From assembly GCF_020075705.1 (NCBI RefSeq), contig NZ_JAIQUM010000001.1, positions 124,001 through 188,000 of the forward strand: a DNA stretch of 64,000 bases. Reading direction: 5' to 3'. This document shows, in pieces, positions 1-8,615 of this stretch (the stretch's first letter is position 1; every line of letters begins with the position of its first letter). A model generated the notes under the pieces. The model saw only the letters and a program-made list of their open reading frames with translations, was not told the origin of the DNA and did not search any database. This DNA is from Metabacillus rhizolycopersici (GTDB lineage Bacteria > Bacillota > Bacilli > Bacillales > Bacillaceae). Made by a program: the position numbers and the translations under genes.

Positions 1-2
1 AA

Positions 3-491
3 CAAGTTCAACATGCTGATGTTATCCTCTTAAATAAAGTAGATAGCCTATCTGAAAGTGAAAAGGCAAATCTTGTTTCGGAAATACAATCGTTAAGTGA
101 AAATGGTAAGCTCTTCATGACTGAATATGCGAACATTCCACTTTCTCATATGAAAATGAGAAAGAGATATGTCACAAAACCGCATGAGCAAGCACATGTT
201 CATGATACATTACATATGCGCACATATGTCCATACATTTTCAAAACCAATTGATTTAGAATCATTTGAGCAATTTTTGAAGAATATGCCCGACACAATCT
301 ACCGCATAAAAGGATACCTCTCCTTTACCCATTCAAAAGATACGTATCTTTTTCAATATTCATATGGAATGCCACTTTATATAAAAGAACAAATGAATAT
401 GAAAAACACACTCGTGTTTATCGGTGAAAATTTGGATCATCAAATGTTAAAAAGGGAACTACTGTTGATGGAGGAAAATCAAGCCGAATGA
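3..491 (+). CDS. CobW/P47K-family GTPase (metal chaperone type), C-terminal part
   Basis: The reading frame is open from the window edge, so the N-terminus lies outside the window. The visible part starts with VQHADVILLNKVDSL, which contains the NKxD guanine-specificity motif of a G3E GTPase. It ends with a CobW_C-like domain, with HMRTYVHTFSKPID and a later GYLSF/YLFQYSYG segment. Members of this family (CobW, YjiA, YciC, ZNG1) insert or deliver metals such as zinc or cobalt. The metal cannot be told from this fragment, because the GCxCC motif and P-loop are not in view. The first in-frame ATG, at 117, is internal and should not be taken as the start. A terminator follows directly. Confidence 0.8.
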   Translation, partial: QVQHADVILLNKVDSLSESEKANLVSEIQSLSENGKLFMTEYANIPLSHMKMRKRYVTKPHEQAHVHDTLHMRTYVHTFSKPIDLESFEQFLKNMPDTIYRIKGYLSFTHSKDTYLFQYSYGMPLYIKEQMNMKNTLVFIGENLDHQMLKRELLLMEENQAE

Positions 492-500
492 AATTTGTTA

Positions 501-537
501 AGGGACAGACGATTCTTATGTTCTGTCCCTCTTTTTC
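501..537 (+). terminator. Rho-independent terminator of the CobW-family gene
   Basis: A 9-bp stem, AGGGACAGA/TCTGTCCCT, with a loop of about 12 nt is followed by CTTTTTCC. It begins 10 bases after the stop codon. Confidence 0.85.
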
Positions 538-803
538 CATCGGACGCTTTTGTTCAATTTAACGAAGATATTAGGGAGATTTTCGTTACCGTATTCTCCT
601 TTTTGGGGTTCACTGGGGTTCACGGACAGTGCACATTTGTGATCTGTTTCGAAATCAATCATAATTAAATAATATTTTTATAAGGCAAGAAATTTCGCAT
701 AAAAAAGCTAATATTTAGGTTTTAATAATCTTCAAAATCCCCAATAATCCTTCTTAACAATAACTGTAAAATCCAGCATTATTAATCATGTACTTCTTTA
801 ATT
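538..803. other. Intergenic stretch with a short tandem repeat
   Basis: No gene is seen here. The only structure noted is a tandem duplication of the 10-mer TGGGGTTCAC at 604-623, running into GGACAGTGCAC. The rest is plain AT-rich sequence. Confidence 0.5.
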
Positions 804-846
804 GAAAAAAGATAGCTCATAATGATCATAATCATTACAAGCTATC
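804..846 (-). terminator. Terminator of ykpA
   Basis: The stem GATAGCT/AGCTATC has an inner AATGAT/ATCATT stem, and an A6 tract at 805-810 reads as U6 on the minus strand. It lies just beyond the ykpA stop. The inner part looks like half a Fur box, but the terminator explains it. Confidence 0.75.
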
Positions 847-880
847 TCATGTATTAATCGTTCTAAAGCATTTACAGTTC

Positions 881-2500
881 TTATGCGTATAATTCTTTTA
901 CTTGCTTTTGAACATTTTCATCTTCTAAGAACTCATCGTACGTCATTTGCTTATCAACAATACCATTCGGTGATATTTCGATAATGCGATTTGCGATTGT
1001 TTGAACAAACTGATGGTCATGAGAAGAGAAAATCATTGCACTTTTATATGCAGTTAAGCCATTGTTTAGAGCGGTAATTGATTCCAAATCTAAATGGTTC
1101 GTTGGCTCTTCTAGTAAAAGTACATTCGAACCACTTAACATCATTTTCGAAAGCATACAACGTACTTTCTCGCCACCGGATAATACACTTGGTTTTTTCA
1201 ATACTTCTTCTCCAGAGAAAAGCATGCGCCCTAAGAAGCCACGTAAGAAGCTTTCACTTTGATCATTTGGAGAATATTGACGTAACCAATCCACAAGACT
1301 TGCTTCAGAACCAGAAAAGTATTCACTATTATCCTTAGGGAAATAGGCTTGTGTAGTTGTCACACCCCATTTATATGTTCCACTATCAGGTTCAAGTTCA
1401 CCTGCTAAGATTTTAAATAGTGTTGAAATCGCGATTTCATCACGGCCTACAAATGCGATTTTATCTTCTTTATTCATGATAAAGTTAATATTATCTAGCA
1501 CTTTTACGCCATCAATTGTTTTTGACAAGCTCTCTACTCGTAATACATCATTGCCAATTTCACGCTCAGGTGTGAAGTTAACATAAGGATAGCGACGAGA
1601 AGATGGTTGAATGTCGTCTAATGAAATCTTATCTAATAACTTCTTACGAGATGTTGCCTGTTTTGATTTTGAAGCATTTGCACTAAATCGTGCAATAAAG
1701 TTTTGTAATTCTTTAATTTTCTCTTCTTTTTTCTTATTCGCTTCTTGACCTAATTTCATTGCTAATTGGCTTGATTCATACCAGAAATCATAGTTTCCAA
1801 CAAAAACCTTAATTTTCGAGAAATCTAAATCAGCAATATGCGTACACACTTTATTCAAGAAATGACGATCATGTGAGACAACAATGACGGTGTTTTCAAA
1901 ATTAATTAAAAACTCTTCAAGCCACCCGATCGCATGAATGTCAAGATGGTTTGTAGGCTCGTCTAATAGTAGGACATCTGGCTCGCCAAATAGTGCTTGT
2001 GCTAAAAGAACCTTCACCTTTTCTCCACCAGTTAATTCAGCCATTTTCTTCGCATGAAGATCTTCTGAAATTCCTAGGCCTTTTAATAAAATAGCTGCTT
2101 CGCTTTCTGCTTCCCAACCATTTAGCTCAGCAAATTCGCCCTCAAGCTCAGCTGCTTTCATTCCATCTTCATCCGTAAAATCAGCCTTCATATAAATAGC
2201 ATCTTTTTCTTGCATTACTTCATAAAGACGTTTATGTCCCATGATAACTGTTTTAAGAACTTCATACTCTTCATATTCAAAGTGATTTTGCTTTAGAATA
2301 GCTAAGCGTTCACCAGGAGCCATGCTAACATCACCTGATTGCGCCTCGATTTCACCTGATAATACTTTTAAGAACGTAGATTTCCCCGCACCATTCGCAC
2401 CAATTAATCCGTAGCAGTTACCTGGATTAAATTTAATATTAACTTCTTCAAAAAGCTTGCGATCACCAAATCGTAAGCTAACATCCGTTACTTGAATCAT
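881..2500 (-). CDS. ykpA: ABC-F family ATPase, YkpA
   Basis: Soluble twin-ATPase protein of the ABC-F class (ribosome-associated translation or resistance factors), without membrane segments. At 539 aa it has the expected length for YkpA. NBD1 has Walker A GANGAGKST at about residues 34-42, signature LTGGEK near 157 and Walker B LLLDEPTNHLD near 178. A linker rich in Lys and Gln (about 240-300) follows. NBD2 has signature LSGGEKVRC and LLLEEPTNHLD, but its Walker A region reads FVGRDEIAISTLFK and lacks the P-loop lysine. The ATG at 2500 is preceded by GGAGGATG. Its place beside sipT and fruA matches B. subtilis. The ABC-F assignment is firm; the cellular role is not shown by the sequence. Confidence 0.93.
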   Translation of the reverse strand: MIQVTDVSLRFGDRKLFEEVNIKFNPGNCYGLIGANGAGKSTFLKVLSGEIEAQSGDVSMAPGERLAILKQNHFEYEEYEVLKTVIMGHKRLYEVMQEKDAIYMKADFTDEDGMKAAELEGEFAELNGWEAESEAAILLKGLGISEDLHAKKMAELTGGEKVKVLLAQALFGEPDVLLLDEPTNHLDIHAIGWLEEFLINFENTVIVVSHDRHFLNKVCTHIADLDFSKIKVFVGNYDFWYESSQLAMKLGQEANKKKEEKIKELQNFIARFSANASKSKQATSRKKLLDKISLDDIQPSSRRYPYVNFTPEREIGNDVLRVESLSKTIDGVKVLDNINFIMNKEDKIAFVGRDEIAISTLFKILAGELEPDSGTYKWGVTTTQAYFPKDNSEYFSGSEASLVDWLRQYSPNDQSESFLRGFLGRMLFSGEEVLKKPSVLSGGEKVRCMLSKMMLSGSNVLLLEEPTNHLDLESITALNNGLTAYKSAMIFSSHDHQFVQTIANRIIEISPNGIVDKQMTYDEFLEDENVQKQVKELYA

Positions 2501-2788
2501 GAAACATCCTCCAATACTTTATACATCAAGACAATTATAACACTTAACAACTGTTTTTTATACCTCTCAGCTTATGTCCTCTTTGAAACTCCATCTGTAT
2601 AATTCTAAATCGATTTGTTAAGTGTAAAAGAAAGAATCTGTTTTGGAGGGATTTTCGAATCTATATTCAAGCGATTGATGGGCGAGTACAAGTATTATCA
2701 AAGTGCTAAAAGGCATATTGTTTATTGCCAGTCACTCAAATACTTTAGGTATATTTTCATCATTTATTCATGGATTGGAGGTTTCCCA

Positions 2789-3214
2789 ATGTTTTCAACC
2801 CGCGGGGATGCACATAAGTTATATTTGAAACTAAAAGTAACAACTAAAAACAAGCAGTTACTAGATGAACTGGATGAATTAACTGAAATAGAAGAGATCC
2901 AAACATTTTATCGAAGTTTAAAGAGCTCAACACTTGAAAAAGTTTATTACCGTGTGTTAAAAGAGGAAAAGGGAATGGGGATGATACCTGTTTTAGTTTC
3001 CTCAGGACCTTGGGTACTATTACTATTTTCAAAACAGCTGCAAGAATTCTTATTTAAAGATGGAAATATACCATTTTTCATTTTCATCACCATTTATTTG
3101 CTGATACTTGTCGTAAGCATCATTCTACATTTCAGAGAGAAAGCGTGGGCGGCTATTCATTCTTCGATTATTAAGGATATTTTGCATGAACGAATGAATA
3201 CTCCCACCACTTAA
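2789..3214 (+). CDS. Small membrane protein of unknown function
   Basis: Not recognised as a named family. The 141-aa protein has a charged N-terminal half with many Lys and Glu and two hydrophobic segments (about residues 72-87 and 98-118). A basic tail follows, REKAWAAIHSSIIKDIL. I place the start at ATG 2789 because GGAGG lies 7 bases upstream; a longer frame from 2615 has no ribosome site and an unlikely N-terminus. The last codons (MNTPTT and the stop) lie inside a dispersed repeat that begins at 3194, so the native C-terminus was probably replaced. Confidence 0.65.
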   Translation: MFSTRGDAHKLYLKLKVTTKNKQLLDELDELTEIEEIQTFYRSLKSSTLEKVYYRVLKEEKGMGMIPVLVSSGPWVLLLFSKQLQEFLFKDGNIPFFIFITIYLLILVVSIILHFREKAWAAIHSSIIKDILHERMNTPTT

Positions 3215-3546
3215 TTTTCTAACGTATCGAACATTTCTGAACGCTTAACGTTAGTGGAGTTGACAAAATGGTGTGTGATAAACACCCAACCTCTCTATCC
3301 CATTGGTCTTGCCGTTGGGACTTCTTTTACAGCTTATTGGGTTTCACACAATTGTGTGCCTCGGCTGTTAATTTGGTTTGAACATTTTACGTGGAAGAGC
3401 TTCTTTACCTTCCACAACCTTCTATGTTCAGTTGTCAATGAACAATCTGTATAGGAATATTACACCCTGTGAACAAGTGCTTTGCTACGCACAAAGGCAG
3501 TTCACCCCTCCCTACTCATTAGGGTACTCTTGCCTGAAATTGATAG
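3194..3546 (+). repeat. Dispersed element of about 350 bp, copy 1
   Basis: This is nearly identical over its whole length to the minus strand of 56941-57320. It starts ATGAATACTCCC and ends near TTGCCTGAAATTGATAG. Inside are the inverted pair CTAACGT/ACGTTAG, the palindrome CACACAATTGTGTG and several short stems. No convincing protein is encoded: the frames open in the two copies differ. Its first 21 bases supply the last six codons and the stop of the upstream membrane-protein gene. Confidence 0.85.
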
Positions 3547-3647
3547 AAAAGAAATGAAAGCTACTTAAACATTTGCTGAAGCACACTTACATTCTAATTA
3601 CGATAATACGTTACTCGCCATTACATTTGTGCACGTCCGCTTCCTTC

Positions 3648-3706
3648 AAATATTGTTTATCTAACAATATCAAATCAACTCCATTATGTAAAAATAATGG
3701 AGTTGA
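3648..3706 (-). terminator. Double hairpin downstream of the CPBP protease gene
   Basis: Two hairpins follow one another: ATATTGT/ACAATAT, then a perfect 13-bp stem TCAACTCCATTAT/ATAATGGAGTTGA at 3675-3706. Neither has a clean U-run, so this may be a weak terminator or a 3'-end stabiliser. Confidence 0.4.
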
Positions 3707-3727
3707 CGGCTCTGTCTATTCTAACAG

Positions 3728-4612
3728 TTAACAACTTCTACGATGTTTTCGGACTACAATGAATAAAAAAATTAATCCTGTCACAACAGTCGTAAGTGCA
3801 GAGAGCATCGCATTAACATTCGTTACAACAAATAATGAGGGAATTTCACCAACTACTGTATCCTCCATTGTAAGAAAGATACATAAAAACATATTATTTG
3901 CTGCATGTGCACCAATGGAATATTCTGAACCATTCGTTTTAATTGAAATATAGGTCCAAATAAAACCCATTGCTAAATAATCAATCGCTACCCAAAATGC
4001 ACCGTGTTCCATTTCAGGATTAGCAAAATGTAAACTACCGAAGATACCTCCAATAATAAGCATTAACAAAATCGGATTTTTTGTTATCTTTCCAGCCCAT
4101 TGCAATAAAAAACCTCTAAATAGCAATTCTTCTGAGGTCGTTTGGATTGGTACTAATAGAAAGCATGCGACCAACAACCAAGCAAACCTTGTTCCATCGA
4201 AGTCATTAAATAGATAGTCATTCGGAAAAATCGCATAATCTATTAGAGCAAACACAGCAAACAACCCAAATGCTATGCAGAAACCATAAAGAATTTTTGA
4301 CCAATTTATCCTTTCATATGGTGTAATAAAGGAAATGAGCTTTCTTTTTAGAATCGTTCTCGCTGCAATCCACATACCCAAAACAGTCATGATATTAACG
4401 ACATGATATAAATAAAAATCAACTAATGGATCTGATATGACAAAGTCTTCAAAATCAATTAGATTTGGATTAATTAGCCCTGTTACTAAGACTGCTATTA
4501 CATAGACGATTGTTCCTAGCACTAGCATAAAAGCTAAAATGACCAGGAGCGAGAAAAGATATCGCCAGTGCGTGTTTCTCCCCTTTGCAATTGACACAAA
4601 ATTTGAATCCAT
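3728..4612 (-). CDS. CPBP (CAAX/Abi) family intramembrane protease
   Basis: Integral membrane protein of 294 aa with about eight hydrophobic segments. It has the three CPBP motifs: EELLFRG at 161-167 (glutamate pair), FGSLHF at 191-196 (histidine) and HAANN near 236-240. The family contains prenyl-protein type II CAAX proteases and bacterial relatives linked to bacteriocin self-immunity or signalling. The substrate cannot be inferred. The ATG at 4612 is preceded by GGGGGAG at good spacing. It is a single gene between two others on the same strand, 113 bp from the lipoprotein gene. Confidence 0.85.
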   Translation of the reverse strand: MDSNFVSIAKGRNTHWRYLFSLLVILAFMLVLGTIVYVIAVLVTGLINPNLIDFEDFVISDPLVDFYLYHVVNIMTVLGMWIAARTILKRKLISFITPYERINWSKILYGFCIAFGLFAVFALIDYAIFPNDYLFNDFDGTRFAWLLVACFLLVPIQTTSEELLFRGFLLQWAGKITKNPILLMLIIGGIFGSLHFANPEMEHGAFWVAIDYLAMGFIWTYISIKTNGSEYSIGAHAANNMFLCIFLTMEDTVVGEIPSLFVVTNVNAMLSALTTVVTGLIFLFIVVRKHRRSC

Positions 4613-4724
4613 CCAAACACTCCCCCGTAATCCTATACTGATTCATCTAAAAATCGATTGGTGTATCCATAACAGTTTAGCATAAAAACAAATGGCGATT
4701 TCTTGTTCCCCTTTGTTCTGGTGG

Positions 4725-5666
4725 TTATCCTTGATTGCGCTTATTCCGTTTTCTAAGAAAATAAATGATAATGAGCAGCAGGACACTCAATACGACTAAT
4801 ACCGGTAAACTTCCTACGAAAAAGATAATCAATGCCGAACATGCGTGTAGCAAGAAATTCACACTGCTCATAAATTGTTGCTTCGTTTTCTCCCATGTAT
4901 TTAAATTTTCATTTTCTAACGCTGGCACGTTTACTTTGTCTTCCTTCACATTCATTGTTACTGTCGCTAAATCTACCTTATTATTTATGTAGTTCATTTT
5001 ACCTTTTAATTGTTCAATTTCTTCCTGAACAGCTGCCAAATTTGTTGAAACTTTTAACAGATCCTCCGTCTTTTCTGCCTTTTCCATAAATTCCAATAAT
5101 CGTTTTTCAACGACTTGCTTTGATTTTAACCTCGATTCAAGGTCCACATATTCTTCTGTGACATCCTGACCAGAAATTGAACGATCTACGATTTTTGTAC
5201 TTCCTTTTTCAACGGATTGTAAAAAGGAAGCAAATTTATTTTGTGGAATTCGTACGGTGATTGTCCCTTCGAGAGCATTTCCCTCACCAGCTGCGTAAGA
5301 ATTTGACTCAACTATATATCCATTCATTGATGAAAGCTGCTGCTGAACAAGATTTAGTGTATCTTGATAACTTTTAACAAGTATCGAGAGATTTGCTGTA
5401 TAGATGACCATTCGATCATCTTTGCTCGATTTCATAGCCGTTTGCTCTTTTGCAACGTCATCAGTGACTTGTTCAGCATAATTCTCAGTTTGTATCGCAT
5501 CTTCTTTTTCTAATTCTGCGCTTTGGACATTACTTTCTTCCATACCGCTTTGATCTTTCAACTCTTGCACTGAATTGTCCGTTTGGATGTCTTCGGTAGA
5601 GCTACTACATCCGCTTACTACCACTGAAAGTAGTAGCGCTAATACAACAAGCGTTAATTTTTTCAT
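4725..5666 (-). CDS. DUF4349 lipoprotein
   Basis: The 313-aa protein has a lipoprotein signal peptide with lipobox VSGC, so Cys20 is the predicted lipidation site. A low-complexity acidic linker follows (about 21-85), then the DUF4349 core with a coiled-coil part (about 180-225, VEKRLLEFMEKAEKTEDLLK). A hydrophobic segment near the C-terminus ends in KKRNKRNQ-like basic residues (RKRNKRNQG). It is therefore anchored at both ends, with the core outside the cell. The function of the family is unknown. Confidence 0.85.
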   Translation of the reverse strand: MKKLTLVVLALLLSVVVSGCSSSTEDIQTDNSVQELKDQSGMEESNVQSAELEKEDAIQTENYAEQVTDDVAKEQTAMKSSKDDRMVIYTANLSILVKSYQDTLNLVQQQLSSMNGYIVESNSYAAGEGNALEGTITVRIPQNKFASFLQSVEKGSTKIVDRSISGQDVTEEYVDLESRLKSKQVVEKRLLEFMEKAEKTEDLLKVSTNLAAVQEEIEQLKGKMNYINNKVDLATVTMNVKEDKVNVPALENENLNTWEKTKQQFMSSVNFLLHACSALIIFFVGSLPVLVVLSVLLLIIIYFLRKRNKRNQG

Positions 5667-5743
5667 CTCGACACATCCTTTATAATTTTGCTTATCAAAA
5701 GAGTAGTCGATAAAAAAAATAAAATGTTACATCCCAAAGAAAA

Positions 5744-7573
5744 TTAGCTTAACGATTGAATATAGAAGGAAAAGCGTTCTTTAAAATTAATTTCAATTTC
5801 AAATTGATCGTTTGGAGATGTCAAGTGTTTTACATCAAAATAGGTACGTTCTTCCTCTGGTAGATTTTCTACCCAAGGAGAGTATGATCGAAAGTTAATT
5901 TTATTCATTTCCTCATCAAACTCAGCAAATCGCATCCAGCCATTTCCACCAGCAAAACTAGATTGATAGTCGACAAGCATTTGAATGACTTTATTTCCGT
6001 TTGCATTTTTCATTATACGATGAACAGAACCGTGATTATGACCGCTTACTGTCATAAAGATTTGATCATATTCATTAACAAGTTCATTCCATAGCATATT
6101 TCCTCGATCCGTATCCTGCGGTGAAATTCCATCACCTGCAATAGCAAGGATTTCATGTGATACCAAAATAGTTGGGAGATTTGGATGGTTCTTTACGATC
6201 TGCTTTGCCCATGTTATGTCTTCCATCATATGTTGCATATCAACCATTAAGAATAAATAATGATAGCTTCCAGCTTCAATGATACCATATGAACTAAAGC
6301 CTGATGGAGAAGATCCTTTATAATACTCCTTTTCTGAGTAGCGATCTGGTCCATAATAAATCAGATATGGGTCGCCTATTCCGTAGTCATGATTCCCCGC
6401 TATCACTAGATATGGGATATTCTGTTTATCAAGTATCTCTACCCCTAAATCTGAAACAATCCACTCTTCTGGGGCATGACTTTGGTCCACCATATCACCA
6501 AGAAAGGCAGTCATTGCAATGTTATGACTATCTTTTTGATCAGCTATCCATTCCATCTGCGTAAAGAAAATTTCCGGCTGATAACGAACTGTTTTTTGAG
6601 GATCAGGTAAAAAAAGAAAATTATAATTCTTGCTAGCTGTTATGAGCGCTAATTGTTCATTTGTACCATTGGCCGTATATCCCTCTTGACTACTTTTCAT
6701 TAACCAACCTTCTCTCTTAATTGCTCTATTTGTAATTCTGATTTCTTGAATTTTACCCGAGAATAATGTATCAATTTCATTTGACCACATAGAAGCACCA
6801 ACATTCCAACCAAATCCTTCAACAGCGTCGATCCCAACTACCTGTGCTTCTGTATTTCGAAAATCGGTAATGCCATTAACATAGAGTTTTGTTTGGTTTC
6901 CATCATTAACGACCGAAATATAATACCACTCTTCCTTGCTTTCTAATGAAAAGGACCAGTTTGTTTCATTAACGTTCAAATTTGTTGGATGACTTGTCCA
7001 CTGTACTTCTCGTAGATTTGAGATAGATAATGTTGAAAGAATTTCTTTTTCTCCCGCTAATTTATTAATTGCTGAAGCCTGTCCTTGTCGAGTCAGAATT
7101 CCCATCCAACTATGCTTATTAGGTTCAAAGTTTGGTGGTAATTTTACAATTGCCTCTATCGTAAAACCCTCTTTGAATTTTTCTTTATTAATCATCGCAT
7201 TATCACTCGTACTGAAGTAACAGCCAACTGGAGCATGCTTATCATTAACAAACTCTAAACTTTGACCATTTGAAGCATTTCCATATGTAGAATTGGACCA
7301 TTTCAAGATATTTTCTGTTTCAACTGAACGAGAGTCACCAAATGTTTGCATGACAAGATCATTTCCATTTCCACTGGCATCCTGTAAAACTAAATCGCCA
7401 GTTTCAATTGTGCCTGATTTCACATATTCTTTTGAAAATTTCCAATAAGCAACAACCTGACCGTCTGTATTAAAAGGCTCAATGCTTTGGCGTAAAATCG
7501 ATCTATTTTGTTCAGATAGCATTGGGTTGCTATCTGATATTGATAAATTCGTTGGCCATTTTTTATTTGACAT
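5744..7573 (-). CDS. Calcineurin-like phosphoesterase with an N-terminal LamG/concanavalin-like domain
   Basis: The protein has 609 aa in two parts. Residues about 40-290 form a LamG-type jelly roll: VVAYWKF, DASGNGNDL, WYYISVVNDGNQTKLYVNG. Residues about 310-560 form a metallophosphoesterase with DPQ (near 322), LGDMVD (near 356), GNHDYG (near 395), SHE, and GHNHG (near 510), which are the metal ligands of this fold. The substrate is unknown. The start has a good AGGAG 9 bases upstream, yet no signal peptide or membrane segment is visible. This is odd for a LamG fusion, which is usually secreted. Confidence 0.82.
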   Translation of the reverse strand: MSNKKWPTNLSISDSNPMLSEQNRSILRQSIEPFNTDGQVVAYWKFSKEYVKSGTIETGDLVLQDASGNGNDLVMQTFGDSRSVETENILKWSNSTYGNASNGQSLEFVNDKHAPVGCYFSTSDNAMINKEKFKEGFTIEAIVKLPPNFEPNKHSWMGILTRQGQASAINKLAGEKEILSTLSISNLREVQWTSHPTNLNVNETNWSFSLESKEEWYYISVVNDGNQTKLYVNGITDFRNTEAQVVGIDAVEGFGWNVGASMWSNEIDTLFSGKIQEIRITNRAIKREGWLMKSSQEGYTANGTNEQLALITASKNYNFLFLPDPQKTVRYQPEIFFTQMEWIADQKDSHNIAMTAFLGDMVDQSHAPEEWIVSDLGVEILDKQNIPYLVIAGNHDYGIGDPYLIYYGPDRYSEKEYYKGSSPSGFSSYGIIEAGSYHYLFLMVDMQHMMEDITWAKQIVKNHPNLPTILVSHEILAIAGDGISPQDTDRGNMLWNELVNEYDQIFMTVSGHNHGSVHRIMKNANGNKVIQMLVDYQSSFAGGNGWMRFAEFDEEMNKINFRSYSPWVENLPEEERTYFDVKHLTSPNDQFEIEINFKERFSFYIQSLS

Positions 7574-7711
7574 AAATATTCTCCTAGCTAACTCATTTGA
7601 AATGAGTAGTATTTAATAACTAGTTCAATAGTAGCATTGGAGTGTAAAGCTAAGATAAAGAAATTATAAAGAAATTATAAAGAAATCGTAAAACTTTTTT
7701 CTCTGAACGTC

Positions 7712-7850
7712 ACAAAAGCGTAGGTTCCTTGATCAGCCTCGGTCAAATAAGACGCTTTTGAATAAGGCGTACTTTGCCTTCAATTCAAAAGTGGCTTAGA
7801 CCCAAGAGGGACCGGGCGCTTATCCACAGTACAAGAATTTTATAAATTCC
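7712..7850 (+). repeat. Dispersed hairpin repeat, copy A (with DnaA box)
   Basis: It begins CAAAAGCG..CCTTGATCAGCCTCGG. The inner stem is CTTTTGAAT/ATTCAAAAG and the outer arm ends in GAGGGACCGGGCGC. The tail at 7820-7828 is TTATCCACA followed by GTACAAGAATTTTATAAATT. The copy lies beyond the sipT 3' end, oriented +. It belongs to the family described in the summary. Confidence 0.85.
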
Positions 7851-7858
7851 GCTAAGCA

Positions 7859-7890
7859 ATTAAAAACCGACCATTTTAAACAGTCGGCTT
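7859..7890 (-). terminator. Terminator of sipT
   Basis: On the minus strand, GCCGACTGTTTAAAATGGTCGG forms a hairpin followed by TTTTTAA. It starts directly beyond the signal peptidase stop. Confidence 0.8.
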
Positions 7891-7898
7891 CCTTGTTC

Positions 7899-8459
7899 TT
7901 ATTCGGTTCTACTGAAATGACTAAATGGATAGAAAATAAATTCTGATTTCCCTAATATTCGATCATCATCAATTAATCCAAGACCATTACGACTATCCAT
8001 ACTATTTAGTCGATTATCGCCCATTACAAAATAACTACCTTCTGGAACAACAATCTCTTCAAAATCACTAGTTAACAGCATTCCTATTTGTTCCGCTTCT
8101 TCTTTATTACTGTTCAAATATGTTTCTTCCAATTCTTCACCATTTACATATACTCTACCATCCTCGGCGCTTACTGTGTCTCCTGGTAGACCGATAATTC
8201 GTTTTACGTAGCGAATTTTTTCCTCTTCGCCATCAATGATAACGATATCACCTTCCTCAACTTTTCCAATAAAGTGTAATGTTTTATTAACAAAAAGACG
8301 ATCACCATCTTTTAATGTTGGATCCATCGAAGAACCCTCTACTAGATAAGGCTCGAATAAAAAAATACGAATAATCATTGCAAGCCCAACCGCAAGAATA
8401 ATTGCTTTTATCCATTCCCATATCTTTGATTTTGGTGTTTCTGCTTCAGTTTGTGACAT
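7899..8459 (-). CDS. sipT: Type I signal peptidase (SipT/SipS type)
   Basis: Membrane-bound leader peptidase of 186 aa that removes signal peptides on the outer face of the membrane. One transmembrane segment (about 16-36) is followed by box B EGSSMDPTL with catalytic Ser44, box D RYVKRIIGLPGD with Lys86, and box E MGDNRLNSMDSR near 146. AGGAGG precedes the ATG. The length and the place between ykpA and fruA match B. subtilis sipT, which is why that symbol is used; sipS is the alternative paralogue. Confidence 0.92.
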   Translation of the reverse strand: MSQTEAETPKSKIWEWIKAIILAVGLAMIIRIFLFEPYLVEGSSMDPTLKDGDRLFVNKTLHFIGKVEEGDIVIIDGEEEKIRYVKRIIGLPGDTVSAEDGRVYVNGEELEETYLNSNKEEAEQIGMLLTSDFEEIVVPEGSYFVMGDNRLNSMDSRNGLGLIDDDRILGKSEFIFYPFSHFSRTE

Positions 8460-8615
8460 AATAGTCCTCCTATTTTAATGCTCTTCTTTCATTATACCTA
8501 TATAATTCCGTTTATTTGCTAAATTTTTATAAAAACCCTTTAATTTTTTTAAATGATACTACAAAATGGTAATGTATAGAAAAAGATGATATGAGAAATG
8601 GAGGTGAATATAGCA

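Noticed and set aside
818..838. Fur-box-like AATGATCATAATCATT
   Set aside because: It forms the inner stem of the ykpA terminator, has an even gap rather than the 7-1-7 spacing, and no promoter lies there.
2615..2788. Longer N-terminus for the small membrane protein ending at 3214
   Set aside because: No ribosome site before the upstream start, and a clear GGAGG precedes ATG 2789.
3254..3454. Open frame inside repeat copy 1 (66 residues)
   Set aside because: The matching stretch in copy 2 does not keep the same frame, so it is not a conserved coding region.
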